NCBI GenBank assembly: GCA_016295275.1
Contig: JAEDLN010000122.1
Span: 1 to 7,385, forward strand
Direction: 5' to 3'
DNA: 7,385 nucleotides
From: Kiritimatiellia bacterium
GTDB taxonomy: Bacteria > Verrucomicrobiota > Kiritimatiellia > RFP12 > UBA3636
The position numbers were made by a program, and so were the translations under genes. Position 1 is the stretch's first letter, and each line of letters starts with the position of its first letter. Below the pieces are notes generated by a model that saw only the letters and a list, made by a program, of their open reading frames with translations, searched no databases and was not told where the DNA came from. Positions 1-5,832 of this stretch are shown piece by piece.

Positions 1-3
1 GGC

Positions 4-29
4 GGCGCGATGGGGACATCGCGCCCTAC
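4..29 (-). repeat. REP-like hairpin with GTAG foot
   Basis: Bases 4-12 (GGCGCGATG) and 17-25 (CATCGCGCC) form a perfect 9-bp stem closed by a four-base loop at 13-16 (GGGA, a GNRA loop on the plus strand). Read on the minus strand, GTAG (29 to 26) directly abuts the stem. That is the architecture of REP elements mobilised by REP-associated tyrosine transposases (RAYT/TnpA_REP), where a GTAG-type tetranucleotide sits at the foot of a palindrome. No T-run follows on either strand, so a terminator is unlikely. No transposase is visible in the window. The hairpin is seen directly; the REP assignment is inference and needs further genomic copies to confirm. Confidence 0.5.
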
Positions 30-108
30 CGCCATTACGCCCCCTCGCCGCGCCCCATCGCTCATGCTCCCCCGCCCGCGCACCCCGCCCCCTCGCCGCG
101 CTACCGCC
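26..108. repeat. C-rich patch with duplicated 16-mer and octamer
   Basis: CGCCCCCTCGCCGCGC occurs at 38-53 and again, identical, at 86-101. CTACCGCC occurs at 26-33 and 101-108; on the minus strand this reads GGCGGTAG, so both copies carry the GTAG core. CCCCATCGC at 53-61 is the reverse complement of GCGATGGGG at 7-15 inside the left hairpin, so the parts of the patch are related to each other. The patch is far more C-rich than the neighbouring genes. It is probably an intergenic repeat mosaic, possibly a decayed second REP unit. It could also be simple C-rich drift. Confidence 0.5.
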
Positions 109-109
109 C

Positions 110-124
110 GCGGTGGCTCACCGC
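110..124. repeat. Small perfect hairpin upstream of lactonase
   Basis: GCGGTG (110-115) and CACCGC (119-124) pair perfectly around a three-base GCT loop. A T-rich stretch follows (about 128-147) but is broken by C residues. On the plus strand it could help terminate a gene lying left of the window, or it may simply be the outer edge of the GC-rich repeat patch. The structure is visible; its role is unknown. Confidence 0.3.
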
Positions 125-137
125 CCAACGATTTCCC

Positions 138-166
138 TTCCTTTTTCACCGGATTTTCAATACAAT
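138..166 (+). promoter_or_regulatory. Candidate sigma-70 promoter for lactonase-uvrB
   Basis: TACAAT at 161-166 matches the -10 consensus at five of six positions and lies in an A/T-rich break after the C-rich patch. The -35 region 17 bp upstream (TTCCTT, 138-143) is poor. Transcription would start near 173, giving a leader of about 29 bases before the ATG at 202. The same TACAAT hexamer appears in the candidate metY promoter. This is a prediction from hexamer matching only. Confidence 0.35.
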
Positions 167-191
167 AAGGAGAACTTGTTTCCATTCTCAT

Positions 192-197
192 GAGGTG
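192..197 (+). promoter_or_regulatory. Ribosome binding site deciding the lactonase start
   Basis: GAGGTG is fully complementary to the 16S anti-Shine-Dalgarno core. Its GAGG lies 6 bases before the ATG at 202. A second SD-like AAGGAG at 167-172 is 17 bases from the other in-frame ATG at 190, which is too far for normal use, and it lies at or before the predicted transcript start. The ATG at 202 is therefore favoured. Confidence 0.6.
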
Positions 198-201
198 TCC
201 C

Positions 202-1278
202 ATGCTTCTTTTTGTCGGTTCGTACAGCGCAGGCTTCGGCAACGGTCTTCGTACATTTGATTTTGATCTCCAAACAGGTGCCCTCCGCCAAATCGCAGCG
301 GTGGAGGACGCCATCGATTCCATCTACTTCGCCTTGTCGGCAGACAAACGCTTTCTCTATGCCGCCGAGAATGTTTCGTCCCGGATCGACAACCCCAAAA
401 AGCCGGGCGGCATCTCCGTCTATGCAATCGGCAAAGACGGCGCCGCCCTTGCCCGGATCGGCTCGCTGGCTCTCGCGCCCACCGTTCCTTGCCACATCTC
501 TCTTTCTCCCGATGGAACAAAGCTCGCTTGGGCCGAATACCGTACCGCCCATGTCGGCATCTGCTCGGTCAATCCGGCAACCGGAATGCTCGAACCGCTC
601 GCATCGGTTCACCATACCGGCGGTCATGGCCCAAATCCCATCCGCCAAGAAGCCCCGCACGCACACTTCGCACACTTCTCGCCGGATAACCACGACCTCC
701 TCGTCTGCGATCTCGGCATGGATCGCGTATTCGATTACCGCTACGATGACCAATACCGCGTGCTCCGGCATGTCGTTCCTTCCCGCGATTTCGCGGCTTC
801 CCCGGGATACGGTCCACGCCATCTCGCATTCCTGCCGAAGACCCCCTACGCCTATCTTGTCTGCGAACTCGCCAGCACCATCCATACGCTGCGCCTCTCT
901 CCAACCGCCGCCCCCGAATGCCTCGACTCCCATTCGCTCCTCCCCGATGGCTTCTCCGGCGAAACAAAGGCCGCCGCCATCCGTATCTCCCCCGATGGAC
1001 GCTGGGTGCTCGCCTCCAACCGCGGACACGACTCCATTGCGGCCTTTCGAATCGACCCCGAAACCAAATGCCTCACCCCGGGTCCCATCTCCAAACTCGC
1101 CGGGTCCTTCCCGCGCGATTTCGTCTTCTCGCCGGACGGCCGCTTCATCGTTTCCGCCCATAAGATGGACGACTCCTTTGCAACCTATGCGTTCGATGCC
1201 GAAACCGGAGCACTGGCCCCGACCGGACATGTCATCAGCGGCATGAACAAGCCCCTTTGCTTTCAGTTTTTCGGATAA
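202..1278 (+). CDS. Lactonase family protein (6-phosphogluconolactonase-like, seven-bladed beta-propeller)
   Basis: This 358-residue protein belongs to the YbhE/Pgl lactonase family (PF10282), about the family's usual length. The family type enzyme hydrolyses 6-phosphogluconolactone in the oxidative pentose phosphate pathway; other members act on other lactones or have no known substrate. Visible features are the opening LLFVGSYS strand, the family hallmark RQEAPHAHFAHFSPD at about 148-162, LLVCDLGMDRV at 166-176, GPRHLAF at 204-210, and repeated blade motifs (SPDGT 102-106, SPDGR 263-267 and 310-314). There is no signal peptide, so it is probably cytosolic. The start at 202 is chosen for its Shine-Dalgarno sequence; an in-frame ATG at 190 would add four residues. 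Its stop lies 18 bases before uvrB in the same frame, suggesting one transcript. The fold and family are secure, the exact lactone substrate is not. Confidence 0.9.
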   Translation: MLLFVGSYSAGFGNGLRTFDFDLQTGALRQIAAVEDAIDSIYFALSADKRFLYAAENVSSRIDNPKKPGGISVYAIGKDGAALARIGSLALAPTVPCHISLSPDGTKLAWAEYRTAHVGICSVNPATGMLEPLASVHHTGGHGPNPIRQEAPHAHFAHFSPDNHDLLVCDLGMDRVFDYRYDDQYRVLRHVVPSRDFAASPGYGPRHLAFLPKTPYAYLVCELASTIHTLRLSPTAAPECLDSHSLLPDGFSGETKAAAIRISPDGRWVLASNRGHDSIAAFRIDPETKCLTPGPISKLAGSFPRDFVFSPDGRFIVSAHKMDDSFATYAFDAETGALAPTGHVISGMNKPLCFQFFG

Positions 1279-1296
1279 TCCGCAATCCGTACGAAT

Positions 1297-3363
1297 ATGC
1301 TGCAATCCCCGTTTCTCCTGCAGGCGCCCTTTCCACCGGCCGGCGATCAGCCGGAAGCCATTCGACGAATCGTCGACGGCTTCCGGAAAGGCAATCGCCG
1401 CGAAGTCCTTCAAGGCGTCACCGGCTCCGGAAAAACCTTCACCATGGCGAATGTCATCCGGGAAATGGGAATGCCGACCCTTGTCATTTCGCACAACAAA
1501 ACCCTCGCGGCTCAACTCTACGGAGAACTCAAGGCATTCTTTCCCGATAACGCCGTCGAATATTTCGTCTCCTACTACGACTACTATCAGCCGGAAGCGT
1601 ATATTCCCCAAACCGATACCTACATCGCAAAGGATTCGGCAATCAACGATGAAATCGAACGCTTCCGGCTCTCCGCGACAAACGCCCTCGTCTCCCGCAA
1701 CGACGTCATCGTCGTGGCTTCCGTTTCCTGCATCTACGGAATCGGCTGCTCGGACGACTATACCGGCATGACGCTGACGCTCCATGTCGGCGATTCCGTC
1801 GATCGCGATGAAATGCTCGAACGCCTCGTCGAAATCCGCTACGAACGAAACGATATCGAATCCGCCCCGGGCTCGTTTCGCGTTCGCGGCGATACCGTCG
1901 ATATCTACCCGTCGTGGAACAACAAAATCGGAATTCGCATCGAGCTGTTCGGTGACGAAATCGATGCAATTTCCGAAATCGATCCGCTGACCGGCGCCCC
2001 GCTCCGCCGTCTCGATCGGACCATCATCGCTCCCGCCCGAAACTACGTCCTTCCGAAAGACAAAATCGAAGCCGGTCTCGACGCCATCCAGGCGGAACTG
2101 CGCGAACGCCTCGCTTGGTTCGAAGCAAACGGGAAACTGCTCGAAGCGCAACGCCTCGAGCAACGAACCGGATACGATCTGGCCATGATTCGCGAAATCG
2201 GATACTGCACCGGAATCGAAAACTACTCCCAACCCCTTTCCGGCCGCCCAAAGGGAACCCCGGGCGAATGCCTGATCGACTACTTCCCGAAACCGTTTCT
2301 CACCATCATCGACGAATCGCATGTCACCCTTCCGCAAGTGCGTGCCATGTTCCACGGCGACCAAGCCCGCAAATCCGTCCTGATCGAAAACGGATTCCGC
2401 CTTCCCTCCGCGCGCGACAACCGCCCGCTTACCTGGAACGAATTCGGCGCCAAACTCGGACAAACGCTCTTCGTCTCCGCAACGCCCGGCCCCTTCGAAT
2501 GCGAAATCTCCGATGACATCATCGAACAGATCATCCGCCCGACCGGACTCCTCGATCCGCCCGTGGAAGTGCGCCCCTTGAAAAACCAAATCGACGATGT
2601 CATCGAAGAAATCCGGAAAACCGCCGAAATCGGCGATCGCGTCCTCGTCACAACCCTTACTAAACGCACGGCGGAAGATCTTTCCGCCTATTTGCGCGAG
2701 GCCGGCCTCCGCGCAGAATATCTGCACTCGGATATCGATGCCCTCGAACGAATCCAGATTCTCACCCGCTTGCGAAAAGGCGAATTCGATGCCCTCATCG
2801 GCATCAACCTGCTGCGCGAAGGCCTCGATCTGCCCGAGGTCGCTCTTGTCGCCGTCTTGGACGCAGACAAGGAGGGGTTCCTGCGTTCCGCAACGTCTCT
2901 CATCCAAACCGCCGGCCGTACCGCCCGGCACGAACGCGGACGCGTCATTCTCTATGCCGATCGCCGGACCGATGCCATCGACGAAATGATCCGCATCACC
3001 GAGAGAAGACGCTCGCGCCAAAACCGATTCAACCTGGAACACGGCATTACGCCACACTCCGTTCGCCGCACGCTCAGCGAGGAATCCGCCGTCCGATCCG
3101 TCTCCGGAACCCTCGAAAAACAACTCTTCGCAAACGAATCGCCCGCCGAATACGATCGAGACCGCGCCATCGAATCGATCAAAGAGGAAATGCTCCGCGC
3201 TGCCGCCGATCTCGAATTCGAACGGGCCGCCGCCTTGCGCGATGAACTCAATGCCCTCCTCGAAAAGAAAATCCCCGGCGGCAAATCGCCCCAAACGGAT
3301 GCCACTCCCGCCGTTCCGAAACGCAAACGCTCTGCACGCCCCGCCCGCACCCGCAAAAAATAG
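1297..3363 (+). CDS. uvrB: UvrABC excinuclease subunit UvrB
   Basis: UvrB is the damage-verifying helicase-like subunit of nucleotide excision repair. It is loaded onto DNA by UvrA, threads one strand behind a beta-hairpin, and recruits UvrC for incision. This 688-residue protein is full length. It shows Walker A GVTGSGKT (40-47), the tyrosine-rich hairpin YYDYYQPEAY (93-102) with Tyr109 at the position of E. coli Phe108, motif II DESH (339-342), motif VI QTAGRTAR (537-544), and a C-terminal UVR coiled-coil domain (about 622-657) that contacts UvrC. A basic Pro/Arg/Lys tail (658-688) follows. The start gives the normal N-terminus ending in AGDQPEAI. No Shine-Dalgarno sequence precedes it; with the lactonase stop 18 bases upstream, translation may depend on the upstream gene. 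It converges with the histidine kinase gene, 30 bases away. Confidence 0.99.
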   Translation: MLQSPFLLQAPFPPAGDQPEAIRRIVDGFRKGNRREVLQGVTGSGKTFTMANVIREMGMPTLVISHNKTLAAQLYGELKAFFPDNAVEYFVSYYDYYQPEAYIPQTDTYIAKDSAINDEIERFRLSATNALVSRNDVIVVASVSCIYGIGCSDDYTGMTLTLHVGDSVDRDEMLERLVEIRYERNDIESAPGSFRVRGDTVDIYPSWNNKIGIRIELFGDEIDAISEIDPLTGAPLRRLDRTIIAPARNYVLPKDKIEAGLDAIQAELRERLAWFEANGKLLEAQRLEQRTGYDLAMIREIGYCTGIENYSQPLSGRPKGTPGECLIDYFPKPFLTIIDESHVTLPQVRAMFHGDQARKSVLIENGFRLPSARDNRPLTWNEFGAKLGQTLFVSATPGPFECEISDDIIEQIIRPTGLLDPPVEVRPLKNQIDDVIEEIRKTAEIGDRVLVTTLTKRTAEDLSAYLREAGLRAEYLHSDIDALERIQILTRLRKGEFDALIGINLLREGLDLPEVALVAVLDADKEGFLRSATSLIQTAGRTARHERGRVILYADRRTDAIDEMIRITERRRSRQNRFNLEHGITPHSVRRTLSEESAVRSVSGTLEKQLFANESPAEYDRDRAIESIKEEMLRAAADLEFERAAALRDELNALLEKKIPGGKSPQTDATPAVPKRKRSARPARTRKK

Positions 3364-3382
3364 GGCACGCCCGTAAGCGCGC
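3355..3382 (-). terminator. Intrinsic terminator of the two-component operon, embedded in the uvrB 3' end
   Basis: On the minus strand, just past the kinase stop, GCGCGC (3382-3377) pairs with GCGTGC (3370-3365) through six pairs including one G-T wobble, around a six-base loop. CCTA and then six T residues (3360-3355) follow. The T-tract is the complement of the two AAA lysine codons that end uvrB. On the plus strand no T-run follows the hairpin, so it should act only on minus-strand transcripts. The stem is short, so strength is uncertain. Confidence 0.5.
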
Positions 3383-3393
3383 AATCCCTTCCG

Positions 3394-5043
3394 CTACATG
3401 CCGGAAACGCCTCGCGTCGAACCCACGAACGCAACGGGAAGCAAAATGGAAACCGTCGTTCCCTTCCCCTCTTCGCTCTTGATGCCGATCGAGCCGCCAT
3501 GCGCACTGACAATGGCGCGCACCAAACTCAACCCCAGCCCGTTGCCGGGAATGGCGCGACTTCTGTCCGAACGGAAAAACCGGTCGAAAACATGCGGCAA
3601 ATCTTTCTTCGAAATGCCGCACCCCGTATCCGAAACCTGAATCCGGCAATACGCATCGCGCCCCGATCCCTCGTGCGTCACGTCTAGCCGAATGCGTCCG
3701 CCTTTCGGGGTGAACTTGATCGCATTGTCGAGCAAATTCGCAAAGAGCCGGCGGATTTGCAGCACATAGCCATTCGACAAATAGGCGTCTTCGACCACCG
3801 AAGCCTGCATCTCAACCCCGGAATCCGCCACGAGCGCCGCAAACAGATCCACCGCACGATTGGTCTCCGCCGTCAGATTCACGACGCCACGCGGACAACG
3901 GTCGACATCGCACTCCGTTCGCGTAATGTCCAGCATCGTGTTGATCATCGAAAGCATGCCATTGCATTCCTCCGCAACATCCTCCGCCAACGATACGGCC
4001 GCAGGATCGCCGTGAAGAAGCGCAAACTCGGCCATCGCGCGGATCCGCGTAATGGGTGTCTTCAAATCGTGCGCAATGTTGTCCGTAATGGCGCGCAATT
4101 CCGTAATCACCGTCTCCGTATGCGAAACCATGCTGTTGAAGGCGTCGATGAGATGGTCAATCTCTTCCCCTTCCAGCCCATGCTCCACACGCTTGGAATA
4201 ATGCCCCGCTTGAATCTCCCGAGCCGCCGCACTGACACGCAAAATGCCGGAAACAAGCTTGTTGGAAAGAAATCGCGCCAGCAACGTCGCCGCAACCAAA
4301 ATCAAAACCAGGCTGCCGAGCGTCAGCATGAGAAACCGCTCGTCCCGCTGCGGGTCAAGACGGCTGCCGAAGAAAAACAGCCGCCCGTCATACGCCGCCG
4401 AACACCGGACCCGATAGGTTTCCTCTCCCGCCGATATCGTGCAGAACCGATTCCGGGGAACCGTTTTGCAGGACGCCGTCAACAGGGGCAAAACATCCGG
4501 GCTGACACGGGAATGCGCCAGCAACTGCGTTCCGTCGGCCGAAAGCAACAGGTTGAAAACATGGCTGTAGCCGACGCCGTGATACTCCTCGTTGAACTGC
4601 TCGGAGATCCGCGCAATTCTGTCGTCCGGACGCGTGACACGCTCTTCCAGCACCGCACCATGCCGATCGATCCGAAGCAAAACACCATCCCCCCTATCGA
4701 CAAGGCATACGTCGTATATCGCATTCTCGCCTTCGGCACACGTCACGAGCCGCGCCTCCGGTCGCCGATTCCGAATTGCATGGGAAACCGGAACCGGAAC
4801 CTCCGCCGGCGACAGAAATTCCTTGGAGCCGCAATACTCCTCGCCTAACACATACTCCGCATGGAATTCGTAAAACTGAAAGGCCAAATCCGCCTCTTCT
4901 TCGCGTAAATTCACCCTGCGCTCTACATACCAAAGCGAAAAAACGCAAATCGCATACAACGAAAAAAAGAGAACCGTGATCCAGACGATCGTCCGAAGAC
5001 GAAAACTGCGGATCAAAGGCTTTCTAGCGCTCTTCGACAACAT
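3394..5043 (-). CDS. Two-component sensor histidine kinase (HAMP, HisKA, HATPase)
   Basis: This 549-residue membrane kinase should autophosphorylate and pass phosphate to the regulator encoded just upstream. It has a basic N-terminus, membrane segment 1 (about 17-38), an extracytoplasmic sensor domain (about 39-236), membrane segment 2 (237-258) and a HAMP linker (about 256-310). Next come the H-box NIAHDLKTP with phospho-acceptor His325, the N-box LLDNAIKFT (Asn440), G1 DTGCGI (472-477), F-box FDRFFRSD (486-493) and G2 GNGLGLSLV (500-508). All catalytic motifs are intact. The layout resembles CusS/CopS-type heavy-metal kinases, but the sensor has no motif I can name. It carries six cysteines (71, 102, 113, 192, 201, 214). 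The start overlaps the end of the regulator gene by 20 bases, indicating translational coupling. The signal is unknown. Confidence 0.95.
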   Translation of the reverse strand: MLSKSARKPLIRSFRLRTIVWITVLFFSLYAICVFSLWYVERRVNLREEEADLAFQFYEFHAEYVLGEEYCGSKEFLSPAEVPVPVSHAIRNRRPEARLVTCAEGENAIYDVCLVDRGDGVLLRIDRHGAVLEERVTRPDDRIARISEQFNEEYHGVGYSHVFNLLLSADGTQLLAHSRVSPDVLPLLTASCKTVPRNRFCTISAGEETYRVRCSAAYDGRLFFFGSRLDPQRDERFLMLTLGSLVLILVAATLLARFLSNKLVSGILRVSAAAREIQAGHYSKRVEHGLEGEEIDHLIDAFNSMVSHTETVITELRAITDNIAHDLKTPITRIRAMAEFALLHGDPAAVSLAEDVAEECNGMLSMINTMLDITRTECDVDRCPRGVVNLTAETNRAVDLFAALVADSGVEMQASVVEDAYLSNGYVLQIRRLFANLLDNAIKFTPKGGRIRLDVTHEGSGRDAYCRIQVSDTGCGISKKDLPHVFDRFFRSDRSRAIPGNGLGLSLVRAIVSAHGGSIGIKSEEGKGTTVSILLPVAFVGSTRGVSGM

Positions 5044-5701
5044 AGCCGAATCCCCGTACCGTATGGATCAACTTGCGCTCGCGCCCCTTGTCGATCTTCT
5101 CCCGAAGCCGGCAGACCCGCGATTCCACGACATTCGTCCCCGGATCGAAATCGTACTCCCAGACATGCTCCATGATGCCCGTCTTGGAAATGACACGCCC
5201 CCGGTTGCGAACCAGATACTCCAAAAGCTGAAACTCCAACGGCTGCAACTCAATGCGCTCGCCACCGCGGAAAACTTTGCGCGATTTCAAGTCCATGACC
5301 AGATCGCCGACCGTTAGCGTCATCGCATCTTCAATGCTGCGCGACGCCCTCCGCAATAGCGACTGGACCCGCGCAATCAACTCCGATACCGAAAACGGTT
5401 TCGCCAGATAATCGTCTCCGCCGGATTCCAAGCCCCTGATCTTGTGCTCCACCGAGTCCAATGCACTCAATACGATGACGGGCAAGGTCTGCCCTTCCGA
5501 ACGCAATTGCTTCAAGAGCGAAATGCCATCGAGCTTCGGCAGCATGACGTCCAGAATCGCCGCGTCAAACCGCTCCGTGCGGGCCGCTTCCAGCCCGGCA
5601 AGTCCATCCGCCGCGCGAAAAACGCTATACCCGACATAACGAAAGGCCGTTTCGACGAAACGGGCCGTCTTGTCATCGTCTTCAACGAGTAATATGTTCA
5701 T
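5024..5701 (-). CDS. OmpR-family response regulator (CusR/CopR-like)
   Basis: This 225-residue DNA-binding regulator is probably the partner of the kinase that follows it. The receiver domain (about 1-118) has the acidic pocket EDD (7-9), phospho-acceptor Asp51 in LDVMLPKLDG, Ser79 as the switch residue and Lys101 in the LAKPF motif. The stretch VEHKIRGLESGGDDYLAKPF is typical of the CusR/CopR/PcoR branch. The C-terminal winged helix (about 128-223) has the usual LEFQLLEYLVRN recognition region and ends HTVRGFGYVVEE. The ATG at 5701 is chosen: AAGGAA lies 9 bases upstream, and the only longer start is a TTG at 5722. It is the first gene of the pair and faces metY divergently. No regulated metal-efflux gene is in the window, so the regulon is unknown; metal response is an inference from sequence style. 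Confidence 0.95.
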   Translation of the reverse strand: MNILLVEDDDKTARFVETAFRYVGYSVFRAADGLAGLEAARTERFDAAILDVMLPKLDGISLLKQLRSEGQTLPVIVLSALDSVEHKIRGLESGGDDYLAKPFSVSELIARVQSLLRRASRSIEDAMTLTVGDLVMDLKSRKVFRGGERIELQPLEFQLLEYLVRNRGRVISKTGIMEHVWEYDFDPGTNVVESRVCRLREKIDKGRERKLIHTVRGFGYVVEER

Positions 5702-5710
5702 GGCATGGTT

Positions 5711-5716
5711 TTCCTT
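5711..5716 (-). promoter_or_regulatory. Ribosome binding site of the response regulator, with a two-codon ORF at the start
   Basis: On the minus strand AAGGAA (5716-5711) precedes the ATG at 5701 by 9 bases. A second ATG at 5706, only 4 bases from the SD, is in another frame and opens ATG CCA TGA, whose stop overlaps the regulator's start codon (ATGA). The SD placement supports the 5701 start. Whether the minimal ORF is ever used is unknown. Confidence 0.5.
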
Positions 5717-5755
5717 TTCCAAACTGTACCATTTTCAGGATTTTCTTCAAACCGC

Positions 5756-5783
5756 TTGCATTCTACCCCATATTCTTTACAAT
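5756..5783 (+). promoter_or_regulatory. Candidate sigma-70 promoter for metY
   Basis: TTGCAT (5756-5761) and TACAAT (5778-5783) are separated by 16 bp; the -10 matches at five of six positions and the -35 at its first three. Transcription would begin near 5790, leaving a leader of roughly 43 bases, too short for a SAM riboswitch. On the opposite strand TAGAAT (5765-5760) overlaps this promoter and could be the -10 of the response-regulator operon, though no good -35 accompanies it. No inverted repeat resembling an operator is obvious in the 131-base region. Confidence 0.45.
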
Positions 5784-5832
5784 CTGCCATCATTTGGTTT
5801 TCTTCCGAAATCCCGAACAGAAAAAAGTCAGC

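Noticed and set aside
4..124. CRISPR array or tRNA/rRNA fragment in the GC-rich left edge
   Set aside because: There are only two copies of a 16-mer without regular spacers, and no cloverleaf or rRNA-like conserved blocks are visible.
1..168. Frame-1 reading open from the left edge to a TAA at 166-168, as the tail of an upstream gene
   Set aside because: The translation is almost only Pro, Arg, Ala and Thr and coincides with hairpins and direct repeats; C-rich DNA lacks stops by composition. A truncated gene cannot be fully excluded.
167..189. AAGGAG at 167-172 as the lactonase ribosome site with the ATG at 190
   Set aside because: The 17-base spacing is too long, and GAGGTG at 192-197 is correctly placed for the ATG at 202.
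157..3384. 1,075-codon minus-strand open frame as a real giant gene
   Set aside because: It is antisense and in register with two well-conserved genes, begins with TTG, has no domain I recognise, and crosses the gene junction. It is explained by absence of TTA, CTA and TCA codons in the sense frame.
3757..4848. 363-codon plus-strand open frame opposite the histidine kinase
   Set aside because: It has Arg/Gln/His-rich composition and no motifs, and the kinase on the other strand has every catalytic motif intact.
5704..5832. SAM riboswitch or T-box upstream of metY
   Set aside because: The divergent intergenic region is only 131 bases, the predicted leader is about 43 bases, and no multi-stem aptamer or terminator hairpin is visible.
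5794..5832. Upstream TTG start extending metY by 13 residues
   Set aside because: The added residues are not typical of the family, and the predicted transcription start near 5790 would leave almost no leader.
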